Notes under the pieces: generated by a model
The model's database searches: none
The model's input: only the letters and a program-made list of their open reading frames with translations
What the model was told of the DNA's origin: nothing
Shown here: positions 17,354 to 25,433 of the stretch, piece by piece
Position numbering within the stretch: position 1 is the first letter of the stretch
Layout of the letters: each line of letters opens with the position of its first letter
Origin: CAZGXM01 sp964529795
GTDB lineage: Bacteria > Bacillota > JADQBR01
Length of the DNA stretch: 37,598 nt
Direction of reading: 5' to 3'
Assembly (NCBI GenBank): GCA_964529795.1
Contig: CAZGXM010000020.1
Span: 1 to 37,598, forward strand
Program-made: the position numbers and the translations under genes

Positions 17354-17896
17354 ATGATGGCACAGGACATTCAGGAGAAGCTCATTTCTGAAGAAGAAAT
17401 CAACAAAAAGGTAAAAGAGATGGGGGAACAAATCAGTAAGGATTACGGTGAAGAGCGGGAACTGATAGTGGTGGGTATTTTAAAGGGCGCGATTATTTTT
17501 CTTTCAGACCTGGTCAGGAAAATTTCCTTACCCATCACTTTGGATTTTATGGCGGTGTCCAGTTACGGCTCCGCTACTCAAAGCTCCGGAGCAGTACGCA
17601 TTCTCAAAGATTTGGAAGTGGATATAGAAAACAAGCATGTCTTAATTGTGGAAGACATTGTCGATACCGGTTTGACATTGAAGTATCTTTTGGAAAACTT
17701 AAAGGCACGGAACCCGAAAAGTGTGAAAACGTGTATACTTCTCGATAAGCCCAGCCGCCGTACGGTGGATGTAAAGGTGGACTACAACGGTTTCAGTATC
17801 CCTGACCGGTTTGTGGTAGGATACGGCCTGGACTATGCGGAAAACTACCGCAATTTACCGTACATAGGTGTTTTGAAACCTGAGGCATACAGGTAG
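17354..17896 (+). CDS. hpt: Hypoxanthine phosphoribosyltransferase
   Basis: The 180-residue purine salvage enzyme that joins hypoxanthine or guanine to PRPP to give IMP or GMP. The PRPP-binding loop is VLIVEDIVDTGLTL, preceded by GILKGAIIFLSDLVR and a flexible loop DFMAVSSYGS. The C-terminal VVGYGLDYAENYRNLPYIG block is typical of type I enzymes. The ATG at 17354 is chosen over an upstream in-frame start at 17285 because AAAGGAGG at 17338-17345 lies just before it. In the leader, AAGGAG with a TTG opens a seven-codon frame (17271-17294); its meaning is unclear. guaA follows after 15 bases, a purine salvage pair. Confidence 0.96.
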   Translation: MMAQDIQEKLISEEEINKKVKEMGEQISKDYGEERELIVVGILKGAIIFLSDLVRKISLPITLDFMAVSSYGSATQSSGAVRILKDLEVDIENKHVLIVEDIVDTGLTLKYLLENLKARNPKSVKTCILLDKPSRRTVDVKVDYNGFSIPDRFVVGYGLDYAENYRNLPYIGVLKPEAYR

Positions 17897-17911
17897 CGGG
17901 GAGGTAAAAGG

Positions 17912-19459
17912 GTGAAGGATATTAGTAAAAAGCACCAGGTAGTAATAGTGCTGGATTTTGGCGGGCAGTATAACCAGCTCATTGCCCGCCGGGTGAGGGA
18001 AGCCAGTGTTTACTGTGAAATGCTTTCCTACAACACGCCCATTGACCATATTTTGGCAAAGAAACCCAAGGGGATTATTTTTTCCGGCGGCCCGTCCAGC
18101 GTTTACGGGCCCGGTGCACCGCGAATTGACAAGCGGATTTACGAAACCGGCATTCCCATTTTGGGCATCTGCTACGGCATGCAGTTGCTGACCCGTGACC
18201 TTGGCGGTAGAGTGGAAAGGGCCAATTCCCGGGAGTACGGCAAGGCCGTGCTGCGTGTAACAAGGGGAGACAAGCTCTTTAAAGGCATGGAAAAACAGAC
18301 TGATTGCTGGATGAGCCACGGGGATTACATTACCGAACCGCCGCCGGGATTTGATGTCACGGCGGTGACCGCCAACACACCGGTGGCAGCCATGTCAAAT
18401 GAGCCAAAAAAGCTTTACGGTATCCAGTTTCACCCCGAGGTTAAACATACACCCCGGGGGCAGGACATGCTGAAGGCCTTTCTTTATGATGTCTGCGGCT
18501 GTGATGGCGAGTGGACCATGGCTTCGTTTATTGATGAGGAAGTGGCCCGTATTCGTGAACAGGTAGGTAGTAAAAGAGTAATTTCCGCACTGAGCGGCGG
18601 TGTGGATTCTGCCGTCGCTTCCGTGCTGGTCAGCAAGGCCATCGGCGAACAGCTTACCTGTATCTTTGTGGACCACGGGCTGCTGCGCAAGGGTGAAGCG
18701 GAGCAGGTGAAAGATACCTTCGGGGGCAGGTTCAACCTTAATTTTATTGCTGTGGACGCCAAGGACAGGTTTTTGAAGCGGCTGAAAGGTGTCACTGACC
18801 CGGAGCAGAAACGGAAGATTATCGGCGAGGAGTTTATCCGCACTTTTGAAGAGGAAGCGGAGAAATTGGGTAAGATTGACTACCTGGTTCAGGGTACTCT
18901 TTATCCCGACGTGATAGAAAGCGGTACGGATACCGCTGCCACCATCAAGAGCCATCATAATGTGGGTGGCCTGCCGGAAGAGATGAATCTATCCCTGATT
19001 GAACCGCTGCGGGACCTGTTCAAGGACGAGGTGCGCCTGGTGGGCGAGCAGCTTGGCCTTCCGGCGGAAATCGTCTGGCGCCAGCCTTTCCCTGGCCCGG
19101 GACTGGCTATTAGAATCCTGGGAGAAATAACGGAAAGGAAACTGGCGGTGCTCAGGGAGGCGGACAGCATTGTCGTTGAAGAAATCAAAAAGGCCGACCT
19201 CTACAGGAATACCTGGCAGGTCTTTGCCGTACTGCCTTCCATGCGTTCCGTGGGGGTAATGGGCGATGAACGTACTTATGCCTATACCGCGGTGGTGCGG
19301 GCCGTAACCAGTGATGATGCCATGACCGCAGACTGGGCGCGGCTGCCCTATGACCTGCTGGGACGGATTTCCTCCCGAATTGTCAACGAGGTGGAGGAAA
19401 TCAACAGGGTGGTTTACGACATCACTTCCAAACCCCCGGCGACCATCGAATGGGAGTAG
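17912..19459 (+). CDS. guaA: GMP synthase (glutamine-hydrolysing)
   Basis: Converts XMP to GMP with ATP and glutamine. The 515-residue protein has an N-terminal class I amidotransferase domain with the nucleophile block GICYGMQLL and the GIQFHPEV histidine motif, a central ATP pyrophosphatase loop SGGVDSAV, and the C-terminal dimerisation domain ending NRVVYDITSKPPATIEWE. Start codon GTG behind GGGGAGG. Length is normal and all catalytic motifs are present. It is cotranscribed with hpt and ends at a terminator. No guanine riboswitch was found directly upstream of this pair. Confidence 0.98.
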   Translation: MKDISKKHQVVIVLDFGGQYNQLIARRVREASVYCEMLSYNTPIDHILAKKPKGIIFSGGPSSVYGPGAPRIDKRIYETGIPILGICYGMQLLTRDLGGRVERANSREYGKAVLRVTRGDKLFKGMEKQTDCWMSHGDYITEPPPGFDVTAVTANTPVAAMSNEPKKLYGIQFHPEVKHTPRGQDMLKAFLYDVCGCDGEWTMASFIDEEVARIREQVGSKRVISALSGGVDSAVASVLVSKAIGEQLTCIFVDHGLLRKGEAEQVKDTFGGRFNLNFIAVDAKDRFLKRLKGVTDPEQKRKIIGEEFIRTFEEEAEKLGKIDYLVQGTLYPDVIESGTDTAATIKSHHNVGGLPEEMNLSLIEPLRDLFKDEVRLVGEQLGLPAEIVWRQPFPGPGLAIRILGEITERKLAVLREADSIVVEEIKKADLYRNTWQVFAVLPSMRSVGVMGDERTYAYTAVVRAVTSDDAMTADWARLPYDLLGRISSRIVNEVEEINRVVYDITSKPPATIEWE

Positions 19460-19534
19460 GGCCTAAGGTTTGAAAATGCTGGCTGCGGTTTTTACACTTT
19501 AAATCAGGTAATGATAGTTAAATTTTCCTTAATT

Positions 19535-19562
19535 TGGCGGTACTATAACCGCTACTTTTTTT
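19535..19562 (+). terminator. Rho-independent terminator after guaA
   Basis: TGGCGGT (19535-19541) pairs with ACCGCTA (19548-19554) around ACTATA and is followed by CTTTTTTT. Confidence 0.8.
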
Positions 19563-19624
19563 GCCAAATAACCTCTTTAAAAAAATAAAGGAAATGCCTG
19601 GGGGGAAAATTGATGAATCTTTTT

Positions 19625-19675
19625 GTAGTAATTGTTTTTGGTAGGAAAAAGTAGTTTGCAGTAGTTTTTTGTAGT
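19625..19675 (+). repeat. GTAG(T/G) direct repeats, 10-bp period, upstream of the aminomutase gene
   Basis: GTAGT or GTAGG occurs at 19625, 19641, 19651, 19661 and 19671. The last four copies are exactly 10 bases apart, so they fall on one face of the helix. The same element with the same period lies before the TRAP operon (21117-21151). B. subtilis GlnL is reported to bind direct repeats TTTTGT-N4-TTTTGT, also with a 10-base period, and a GlnL-like regulator is encoded nearby. Function as its operator is inference. No clear -10 can be placed between the repeats and the gene. Confidence 0.65.
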
Positions 19676-19723
19676 GAGAATTGTAAGATAAATTCAAAAT
19701 ATCAGGTCAAAGGAGGCACGACT

Positions 19724-21022
19724 ATGTCCATATCTGATTATAACGAGTCAAAGTTAGAAAATCTTTCGACAGATGAGAAGAGAAAACTAGCTGAAGTGAG
19801 GGCGAAGGAACTTAAGGGTAAGATTCAAGAATACCTGGATGCCAGGGACCATATTCCTACTGGCTTTAACCAAAAAGAAAAGTACGCCGGGCAAAAGCGT
19901 AAAATCATGAAAATGTTTAATGCCAGCGAGGAAGACTGGAATAATTGGACATGGCAGATGCGTTATCGTTTTACAAAAGTTGAAGACCTTGCTAAGGTTT
20001 TAGACCTTTCCGAGGAAGAAAAACTTCAGATAGGACAAGTGGGGGAAAAATATCGCTGGGCAGTATCGCCTTACTACGTAAGTTTGATGGACCCTTCAGC
20101 CCCGGAAGATCCTATTCGTAAACAGGGGCTTCCTTCCATTGCCGAGTTAGAGGATACCTTTGGTGAGGATGATCCCATGGGTGAAGAATTCACATCACCG
20201 GCACCCAATATCACCCGTCGCTATCCTGATCGTTTAATAATAAAGGTTACCAATCAGTGCGGTATGTACTGCAGGCACTGCCAGCGGCGCAGGAATATTG
20301 GGGAAATTGACAAGCCTACACCGCGGGAGGAATTAGAAAAAGCATTAGAGTATGTGCGTCAGCACGAGGAAATTCGCGATGTGCTGCTTACGGGTGGTGA
20401 TGCTTTTATGATGAGCGATGACCACCTGGACTGGATACTGGGTGAATTGGATGCTATACCGCATGTGGAAATAAAACGTTTAGGCAGCAGGACACCTGTT
20501 ACCTTACCCCAAAGAATAACACAAAATCTCTGTAATGTTCTTTCCAAGCATCACCCGGTTTATGTTAATACTCATTTCAATCATCCCAAAGAAGTTACGG
20601 AGGATGCTGCCAAAGCTTGTGACATGTTGACCAGGGCCGGGATTCCTCTGGGAAACCAGGCTGTGCTTTTAAATGGAATTAACAATGATAAATACGTGAT
20701 GAAAAAACTGAATCATGAGTTATTGAAGATTAGAGTACGTCCCTATTATATTTTTCATGCCAAACCTGTTTCCGGGACAACCCATTTTAATACCAGAATA
20801 GAAGACGGATTGGAAATAATGGAACATTTAAGGGGATATACTTCCGGGTTAGCTATTCCTACTTATATAATTAATGCACCACATGGGTATGGAAAGACGC
20901 CCATGCTTCCGGAATATCTTGTTTCCCAGGGCAAGGATAAAGTAAAAATAAGGACCTGGGAAGGAAGAATGATGGACTATCCCAATATGGACCCGAAAAA
21001 ATTAAATAGGGACGATTCTTGA
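19724..21022 (+). CDS. eam: Glutamate 2,3-aminomutase (radical SAM, PLP)
   Basis: A 432-residue enzyme of the lysine 2,3-aminomutase family that would interconvert L-glutamate and beta-glutamate. The radical-SAM cluster ligands are C179, C183 and C186 (CGMYCRHC), the PLP lysine is K391 in YGKTP, and the family block RTPVTLPQRIT is present. Two residues decide substrate: at the positions of Asp293 and Asp330 that hold the lysine side chain in Clostridium subterminale lysine aminomutase, this protein has K347 (FHAKPVSG) and N384 (IINAPHG). Lys plus Asn at these sites is the reported signature of glutamate 2,3-aminomutase. The acidic N-terminal extension of about 60 residues is also typical. AAAGGAGG precedes the ATG. 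Beta-glutamate is a compatible solute. Confidence 0.88.
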   Translation: MSISDYNESKLENLSTDEKRKLAEVRAKELKGKIQEYLDARDHIPTGFNQKEKYAGQKRKIMKMFNASEEDWNNWTWQMRYRFTKVEDLAKVLDLSEEEKLQIGQVGEKYRWAVSPYYVSLMDPSAPEDPIRKQGLPSIAELEDTFGEDDPMGEEFTSPAPNITRRYPDRLIIKVTNQCGMYCRHCQRRRNIGEIDKPTPREELEKALEYVRQHEEIRDVLLTGGDAFMMSDDHLDWILGELDAIPHVEIKRLGSRTPVTLPQRITQNLCNVLSKHHPVYVNTHFNHPKEVTEDAAKACDMLTRAGIPLGNQAVLLNGINNDKYVMKKLNHELLKIRVRPYYIFHAKPVSGTTHFNTRIEDGLEIMEHLRGYTSGLAIPTYIINAPHGYGKTPMLPEYLVSQGKDKVKIRTWEGRMMDYPNMDPKKLNRDDS

Positions 21023-21072
21023 CTTGACAAGCTGGATTCTGTATGCACGAATTCAAGTCAAAAACCGTCCCT
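21008..21072. repeat. Long inverted repeat spanning the eam stop codon
   Basis: AGGGACGATTCTTGACTTG at 21008-21026 is the inverted copy of 21054-21072 (17 of 19 positions), with a 27-base loop. It contains the eam stop codon. No T run follows on the + strand, so it may be a mRNA 3' stabiliser or a weak terminator. Confidence 0.6.
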
Positions 21073-21116
21073 CCAAGTTATGTTGCCCCCTCTCATCCGA
21101 ATTTTTAGAACTGGTT

Positions 21117-21151
21117 GTAGGAAGTGGTAGGTTGCTGTAGTATTCTGTAGG
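21117..21151 (+). repeat. GTAG(G/T) direct repeats, 10-bp period, upstream of the TRAP operon
   Basis: GTAGG, GTAGG, GTAGT and GTAGG begin at 21117, 21127, 21137 and 21147, an exact 10-base period. The same element occurs before eam. Here it ends five bases before a poor -35 and is followed by a perfect TATAAT, the layout of an activator-dependent promoter. Confidence 0.7.
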
Positions 21152-21155
21152 GCGG

Positions 21156-21184
21156 GTGGTAAAATAAACTTGTGTACGTATAAT
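21156..21184 (+). promoter_or_regulatory. Promoter of the TAXI-TRAP operon, likely activator-dependent
   Basis: TATAAT at 21179-21184 with GTGGTA at the -35 position (21156-21161, 17-base spacer). The perfect -10 with a poor -35 next to the phased GTAG repeats suggests a bound activator makes up for the -35. A small AGTAG/CTACT hairpin followed by ATTTTT (21185-21206) lies just downstream and could attenuate. The remaining leader to 21331 holds nothing else I recognise. Confidence 0.6.
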
Positions 21185-21331
21185 AGTAGAAGGCTACTGC
21201 ATTTTTGGGGTGGACAGTTGAGTGAGGTAATTATAACCAAAAAGAAAGGAGGGTTAGCTTAGGAAGATTGAAGGCAGGTGAATAAATAATTTACTGAATT
21301 AACAAAAAATTGGCAACAGGAGGTAACGTTT

Positions 21332-22375
21332 ATGAGTAAAAAAGTATTGCTGTCACTTTTTGTCTTAATAATGGCTTTATCACTGGTTGTAGTGGGATGC
21401 AGCAGCAACCAGTCGGCGCCCGAAGAGGGTAAAAAAGGCAGTGCCCAAGAAGAGAAAAAAGAAGAAGCTAACGAACCGGCAGCTAAGGAAACCGCATTAT
21501 TGATGGCTACCGGCGGCACCGGCGGCACCTACTATCCCCTGGGCGGAGCAATGGCCGAGACCTGGAGTAACCATATTGACGGTTTGAAAGTGACCGTCCA
21601 GTCCACAGGTGCATCAGTGGAAAACATCCGCCTGCTGAGCCGAGGTCAGACAGAGCTGGCCATGGCCATGAACGGCCCTGCCCAAGCAGCCGTACAAGGC
21701 AAAGGCGACTTTAAGGAGCCCGTAGACAATATAGCTGCCATCGGTGTTATTTATCCTGAGGTTATGCAGGTAGTTACACCTAAAGATAGTGGTATTAAAT
21801 CCATCAAGGATTTGGCAGGCAAGCGCGTTTCCATTGGACCTCCCGGAAGCGGTACAGCTTCTGCAGCGGTAAAGATTTTGGAGGCTTATGGTATTGACGC
21901 GGATAAGGATATTGCCAAGTTCCAAGATACATTTGCCGACGCGGCCGACAAATTGAAGGACGGCCAACTGGACGTAGCCTTTGCCGTACTGGCAGTACCC
22001 GCAGCTAATGTAATTGAGATTGCTACTGCCACTCCGGTAGATATTGTGGATATTGAAGGAGAAGGTTTGAATAAACTGCTGGAAGCTGAACCTGCATTTG
22101 CACCTTACGAAATTCCTGCCAATACTTATAACGGCCAGGATACCGTAGGTAAGACAGTTGCGCAGTGGGCCGTATTATATACACAAAAAGACCTTGATGA
22201 AGACCTGGCCTATAATTTGGCCAAGGTAATGTATGAAAACACTGATGAAATCGCCGCCGGTCACGCCCGGGGTAACCAGATAAAACTGGAAAACGCAACC
22301 AAAGGTATCGCACCGGTACCTTTCCACCCGGGTGCATTGAAATACTATGAAGAGAAAGGTATTTCAACAGATTAA
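21332..22375 (+). CDS. TRAP transporter substrate-binding lipoprotein, TAXI family
   Basis: A 347-residue extracytoplasmic receptor. The N-terminus is a lipoprotein signal (MSKK, a hydrophobic core, then the lipobox VVGC with C23), followed by a charged linker rich in Glu and Lys. The mature part opens with LMATGGTGGTYYPLGGAMAE and continues with VQSTGASVENIRLLSRGQTELAMA, hallmarks of TAXI receptors. The family delivers a carboxylate ligand to a fused TRAP permease; Thermus thermophilus TAXI binds glutamate/glutamine, and the neighbouring glutamate aminomutase and GlnL-like regulator point the same way. Ligand identity remains inference. First gene of a three-gene operon, behind AGGAGG. Confidence 0.93.
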   Translation: MSKKVLLSLFVLIMALSLVVVGCSSNQSAPEEGKKGSAQEEKKEEANEPAAKETALLMATGGTGGTYYPLGGAMAETWSNHIDGLKVTVQSTGASVENIRLLSRGQTELAMAMNGPAQAAVQGKGDFKEPVDNIAAIGVIYPEVMQVVTPKDSGIKSIKDLAGKRVSIGPPGSGTASAAVKILEAYGIDADKDIAKFQDTFADAADKLKDGQLDVAFAVLAVPAANVIEIATATPVDIVDIEGEGLNKLLEAEPAFAPYEIPANTYNGQDTVGKTVAQWAVLYTQKDLDEDLAYNLAKVMYENTDEIAAGHARGNQIKLENATKGIAPVPFHPGALKYYEEKGISTD

Positions 22376-22376
22376 A

Positions 22377-22910
22377 ATGCATAAGAGAGGAATGAGCACC
22401 CTTAGTGATGCTCATTCCTTTAAAATCATATTTTTACTAATATTGGTACTAGCGGTTTCTTTTTATTATCAGGCAGCACATTATGCAGTATTTACCGTAC
22501 GTGACCATAATAGCGGCGCACTTCTCTTTCAAAAAATACTTTCGGTAGACGAAACCTTTAAACTGCATTATATCCATTCTGTGACTAATCAACCGGTCGA
22601 TGAAGTTTTTTATGTTAAGAGCACCCGTACCTTGGCACTTAAGGAAATGTACTATGATTCTTTTGGTGCCAACCTTCCTGTGGGCCCGGAACAACTTAGA
22701 GACGAAACAACCACATTCATTAAAGAAGGCGACCACTATAAGGTTGTTTACGAAAATAGAGCCTTTGACGTTGTCCCCCTTCGTGTCGGTCAGGTAGTTG
22801 CCAATCATACTTTAATTTTTGATGATGGGAGTAAGTTGCGCTTTTTAGACGTTGCATCAGGTGGGGCCTATGTGGAGTTCTATGTATCACCACTGCTAAA
22901 CCTACACTAA
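22377..22910 (+). CDS. DUF1850 protein associated with TAXI-TRAP transporters
   Basis: A protein of about 177 residues with one N-terminal membrane segment (FKIIFLLILVLAVSFYY) and an outside domain containing FKLHYIHSVTNQPVDEVFYV, the core motif of DUF1850. This family is found almost only between TAXI receptor and fused permease genes, as here, and is thought to be an accessory part of the transporter. The start is uncertain: ATG at 22377 follows the receptor stop directly, ATG at 22392 has a purine-rich site only one base away, and a longer in-frame reading from 22347 lies inside the receptor gene. Confidence 0.85.
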   Translation: MHKRGMSTLSDAHSFKIIFLLILVLAVSFYYQAAHYAVFTVRDHNSGALLFQKILSVDETFKLHYIHSVTNQPVDEVFYVKSTRTLALKEMYYDSFGANLPVGPEQLRDETTTFIKEGDHYKVVYENRAFDVVPLRVGQVVANHTLIFDDGSKLRFLDVASGGAYVEFYVSPLLNLH

Positions 22911-22928
22911 AAGAAAGGAGGATAAAAT

Positions 22929-25157
22929 TTGACATTTAAGCCGTCCAAGAAAAATGAATCAAACAAAAACCACCTAGAAGAGCAGCCATTAAACAACGAA
23001 GCTGAAGAGGAAGAAGTCCCGGATGCCCAAGCGGTACTGGAACAAGTGGATACAGCCAGCCGGTTTAGAAAACAGTTGCCGACCTTTTGGCGGTGGCTTG
23101 TTTTTGCCCTGGCAGTAACATTAAGTTTCTTTCAACTATATACCGCATATTTCGGTACACTAATTACCAACCAGCAGCGGGGCTTCCACGTCGCATTTGC
23201 CCTGGCATTGATTTTTCTCTTATACCCGGCCAATAAAAAAGCTGAACCCAAGGTGGGTTGGAGCAGTTGGGCTTTCACCGTCGTTTTTATTGCCATTACT
23301 GCTTACCTGTATATTATTAAAGGAGAAATTGCATTAATAGTTGCTGTGGGATCTATCCTGGTACTTCTGGTAATACAGGCTTCAAAGTATTTTGGTAGGC
23401 AGTACCAGGGAATGCCCATTCCGGATATAGTGCTTGCCGCTTTAGGGATGGCTGCAGGGATGTACCAGTTTTTCGGTTACGAAGGAATCATTTCCCGGGT
23501 AGGCATATATAACGATATGGACTATCTCATTTCAGTAATTGGAGTCATATTGGTTATGGTAGCGGCACAAAGAGTGGTAGGAACTCCTATTGCAGCGCTG
23601 GCAACTATTATGCTGGCCTATGCTTATCTGGGAAATTACATGCCCCAGGGTTTTCTGTCCCACCGTGGTTTCGGTGTTGAACGGATTTTTTCCCACTCCT
23701 TCCTCAGCATGGAAGGGGTCTTTGGCATTCCCATTGCCATTTCCGCACAGTTTATCTACCTTTATTTGATGCTGGGGGTAATCCTGAGCAAAACCGGTTT
23801 GGAAGAATATTTTACTGATTTGGCCATGTCCATGACCGGCTGGATGGTGGGCGGTACTGCCAAGGTGGGTATTTTAACCAGTGTATTCTCCGGCATGATT
23901 ACCGGCAGTTCCGTGGCAAATACCGTAGGTAACGGCGCCTTTACCATTCCCATGATGAAAAGGTCGGGATACCGGCCGCCCTTTGCCGCGGCTGTAGAAG
24001 CGGCATCTTCCACCGGAGGCCAGATTACACCGCCTATCATGGGTGCTGCGGCATTCCTGATGATTGAGTTTACAGGATTAAGTTACTATGAAATCATCAA
24101 GGCAGCTACTATTCCGGCGCTTTTGTTCTTTATAGCACAGTTTATTGTTATTCACTACGAATCAAAACGTTTGAATATTCTTGGTGTGGACCGGAGCCAG
24201 TTGCCCAGCGTTATGTCACTGCTTCTTACCAGGGGGTATCTTTTGATACCAATTTTGATAATTTTTGTTATCCTGGCCATTGGCCAGTCAGCCATGCGTG
24301 CTGCTTTGATGGGTATCTTTGCTGCATTGGCCATGAATATTATTACTATGATGGTTGCCTTCTTTCTGGGTAAATACGGCAAACTAAAGTATAAGCTGAC
24401 CATACCGGTATTCTTTACAATAATGGAAGAATCTGCACGTACTGCGTTACCTGTCATCGCTGCCTGTGCGGCGGCGGGAGTTATTGCCGGCGTGGTAACA
24501 CTTACAGGCCTGGGACTGAATGTTACCGGAGCAATCCTGGACCTGGCAAATAATAACCTGTTATTGACCATGTTCTTTGCCATGATTGCCAGTATTGTTT
24601 TGGGAATGGGTCTGCCCACAACGGCTACCTACGTTATCACCGCAACCATGACGGCACCGGCGCTACTGGCTTTTGACAACGTACCGTTAATTGCGGCACA
24701 TATGTTCGTATTCTACTTTGGTATTATGGCAGATATTACGCCGCCTATTGCCCTGGCAGCCTACGCCGGTGCGGGACTGGCTAACGCCAACCCCTTTGAC
24801 ACGGGTATACAGTCTGTACGTATCGCCGTGGGGGGGTTCCTTGTCCCCTACATGTTCGTCCTGTCCCCTGAACTGGTAATGCAGCACGCCAGTACCGGCG
24901 ATTTAATATTGGCGCTGTCTACAGCGGTGTTGGGTATGTACTGCGTGGGACTTACGGTTATTGGTTACATGGAGAAACACATTAACATCGCAACGCGAAT
25001 TCTTCTAGGTGTAGCCGGGCTATCCCTACTTTACTCCGGCTGGGCTACTGACATCTTTGGTTCGCTTGTCTTCGGTTCGGTGTTGATCTACCAGAAGATG
25101 AGTACCAGAGAAGAGCGTAGAATGAGAAAACAGCTATCAAGAAGTGTAACCAGTTGA
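22929..25157 (+). CDS. TRAP transporter permease, fused 4TM/12TM (DctQM) protein
   Basis: A 742-residue integral membrane protein. A charged cytoplasmic N-terminal stretch of about 50 residues is followed by the small DctQ-like part and the large DctM-like part, about 16-19 membrane segments in all. Recognisable blocks are GGTAKVGILTSVFSGMITGS, EAASSTGGQITPPIMGAAAF, and GLPTTATYVITATMTAPAL, near-invariant in fused TRAP permeases, where they line the substrate and sodium sites. The start is TTG behind AAAGGAGG. It works with the TAXI receptor and DUF1850 protein as a sodium-coupled, high-affinity importer. Confidence 0.95.
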   Translation: MTFKPSKKNESNKNHLEEQPLNNEAEEEEVPDAQAVLEQVDTASRFRKQLPTFWRWLVFALAVTLSFFQLYTAYFGTLITNQQRGFHVAFALALIFLLYPANKKAEPKVGWSSWAFTVVFIAITAYLYIIKGEIALIVAVGSILVLLVIQASKYFGRQYQGMPIPDIVLAALGMAAGMYQFFGYEGIISRVGIYNDMDYLISVIGVILVMVAAQRVVGTPIAALATIMLAYAYLGNYMPQGFLSHRGFGVERIFSHSFLSMEGVFGIPIAISAQFIYLYLMLGVILSKTGLEEYFTDLAMSMTGWMVGGTAKVGILTSVFSGMITGSSVANTVGNGAFTIPMMKRSGYRPPFAAAVEAASSTGGQITPPIMGAAAFLMIEFTGLSYYEIIKAATIPALLFFIAQFIVIHYESKRLNILGVDRSQLPSVMSLLLTRGYLLIPILIIFVILAIGQSAMRAALMGIFAALAMNIITMMVAFFLGKYGKLKYKLTIPVFFTIMEESARTALPVIAACAAAGVIAGVVTLTGLGLNVTGAILDLANNNLLLTMFFAMIASIVLGMGLPTTATYVITATMTAPALLAFDNVPLIAAHMFVFYFGIMADITPPIALAAYAGAGLANANPFDTGIQSVRIAVGGFLVPYMFVLSPELVMQHASTGDLILALSTAVLGMYCVGLTVIGYMEKHINIATRILLGVAGLSLLYSGWATDIFGSLVFGSVLIYQKMSTREERRMRKQLSRSVTS

Positions 25158-25433
25158 GAGGAAACTTCTTTAAAATTCGTGTCGAAAGGGAACTTATTCC
25201 AAAACGACTTTTCGCACATCCTCTAAAATGGTAAATATGGATGTTTGAGGGTTGCTGAAATAACCTGGCGGCCCTCTGCTTTTACCATTACGGCAGCACT
25301 CTTAAAATGCGTGTTCGAAAAGGTCATCGTAGCAGGAGCAAAAAATTCAAGCGCCATCCTGGAGCTACCAGACCATTGGACATGTTTTTTTTTTGCGTGC
25401 AGGATTTATCACCCTGTCGTAGAAATTACAGAT

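Noticed and set aside
25160..25222. GAGG...CCTC and GTGTCGAAA/TTTTCGCAC pairing after the TRAP operon as a terminator
   Set aside because: The inner pairing is imperfect, the loop is long, and no T run follows.
25267..25282. TGGCGGCCCTCTGC as a sigma-54 promoter before the kinase gene
   Set aside because: Only nine bases separate the GG and GC pairs instead of ten, and the -12 element is poor.
25245..25433. N-terminal extension of the sensor kinase from an in-frame TTG
   Set aside because: No ribosome site, composition unlike a protein start for this family, and the membrane domain begins cleanly after ATG 25434.
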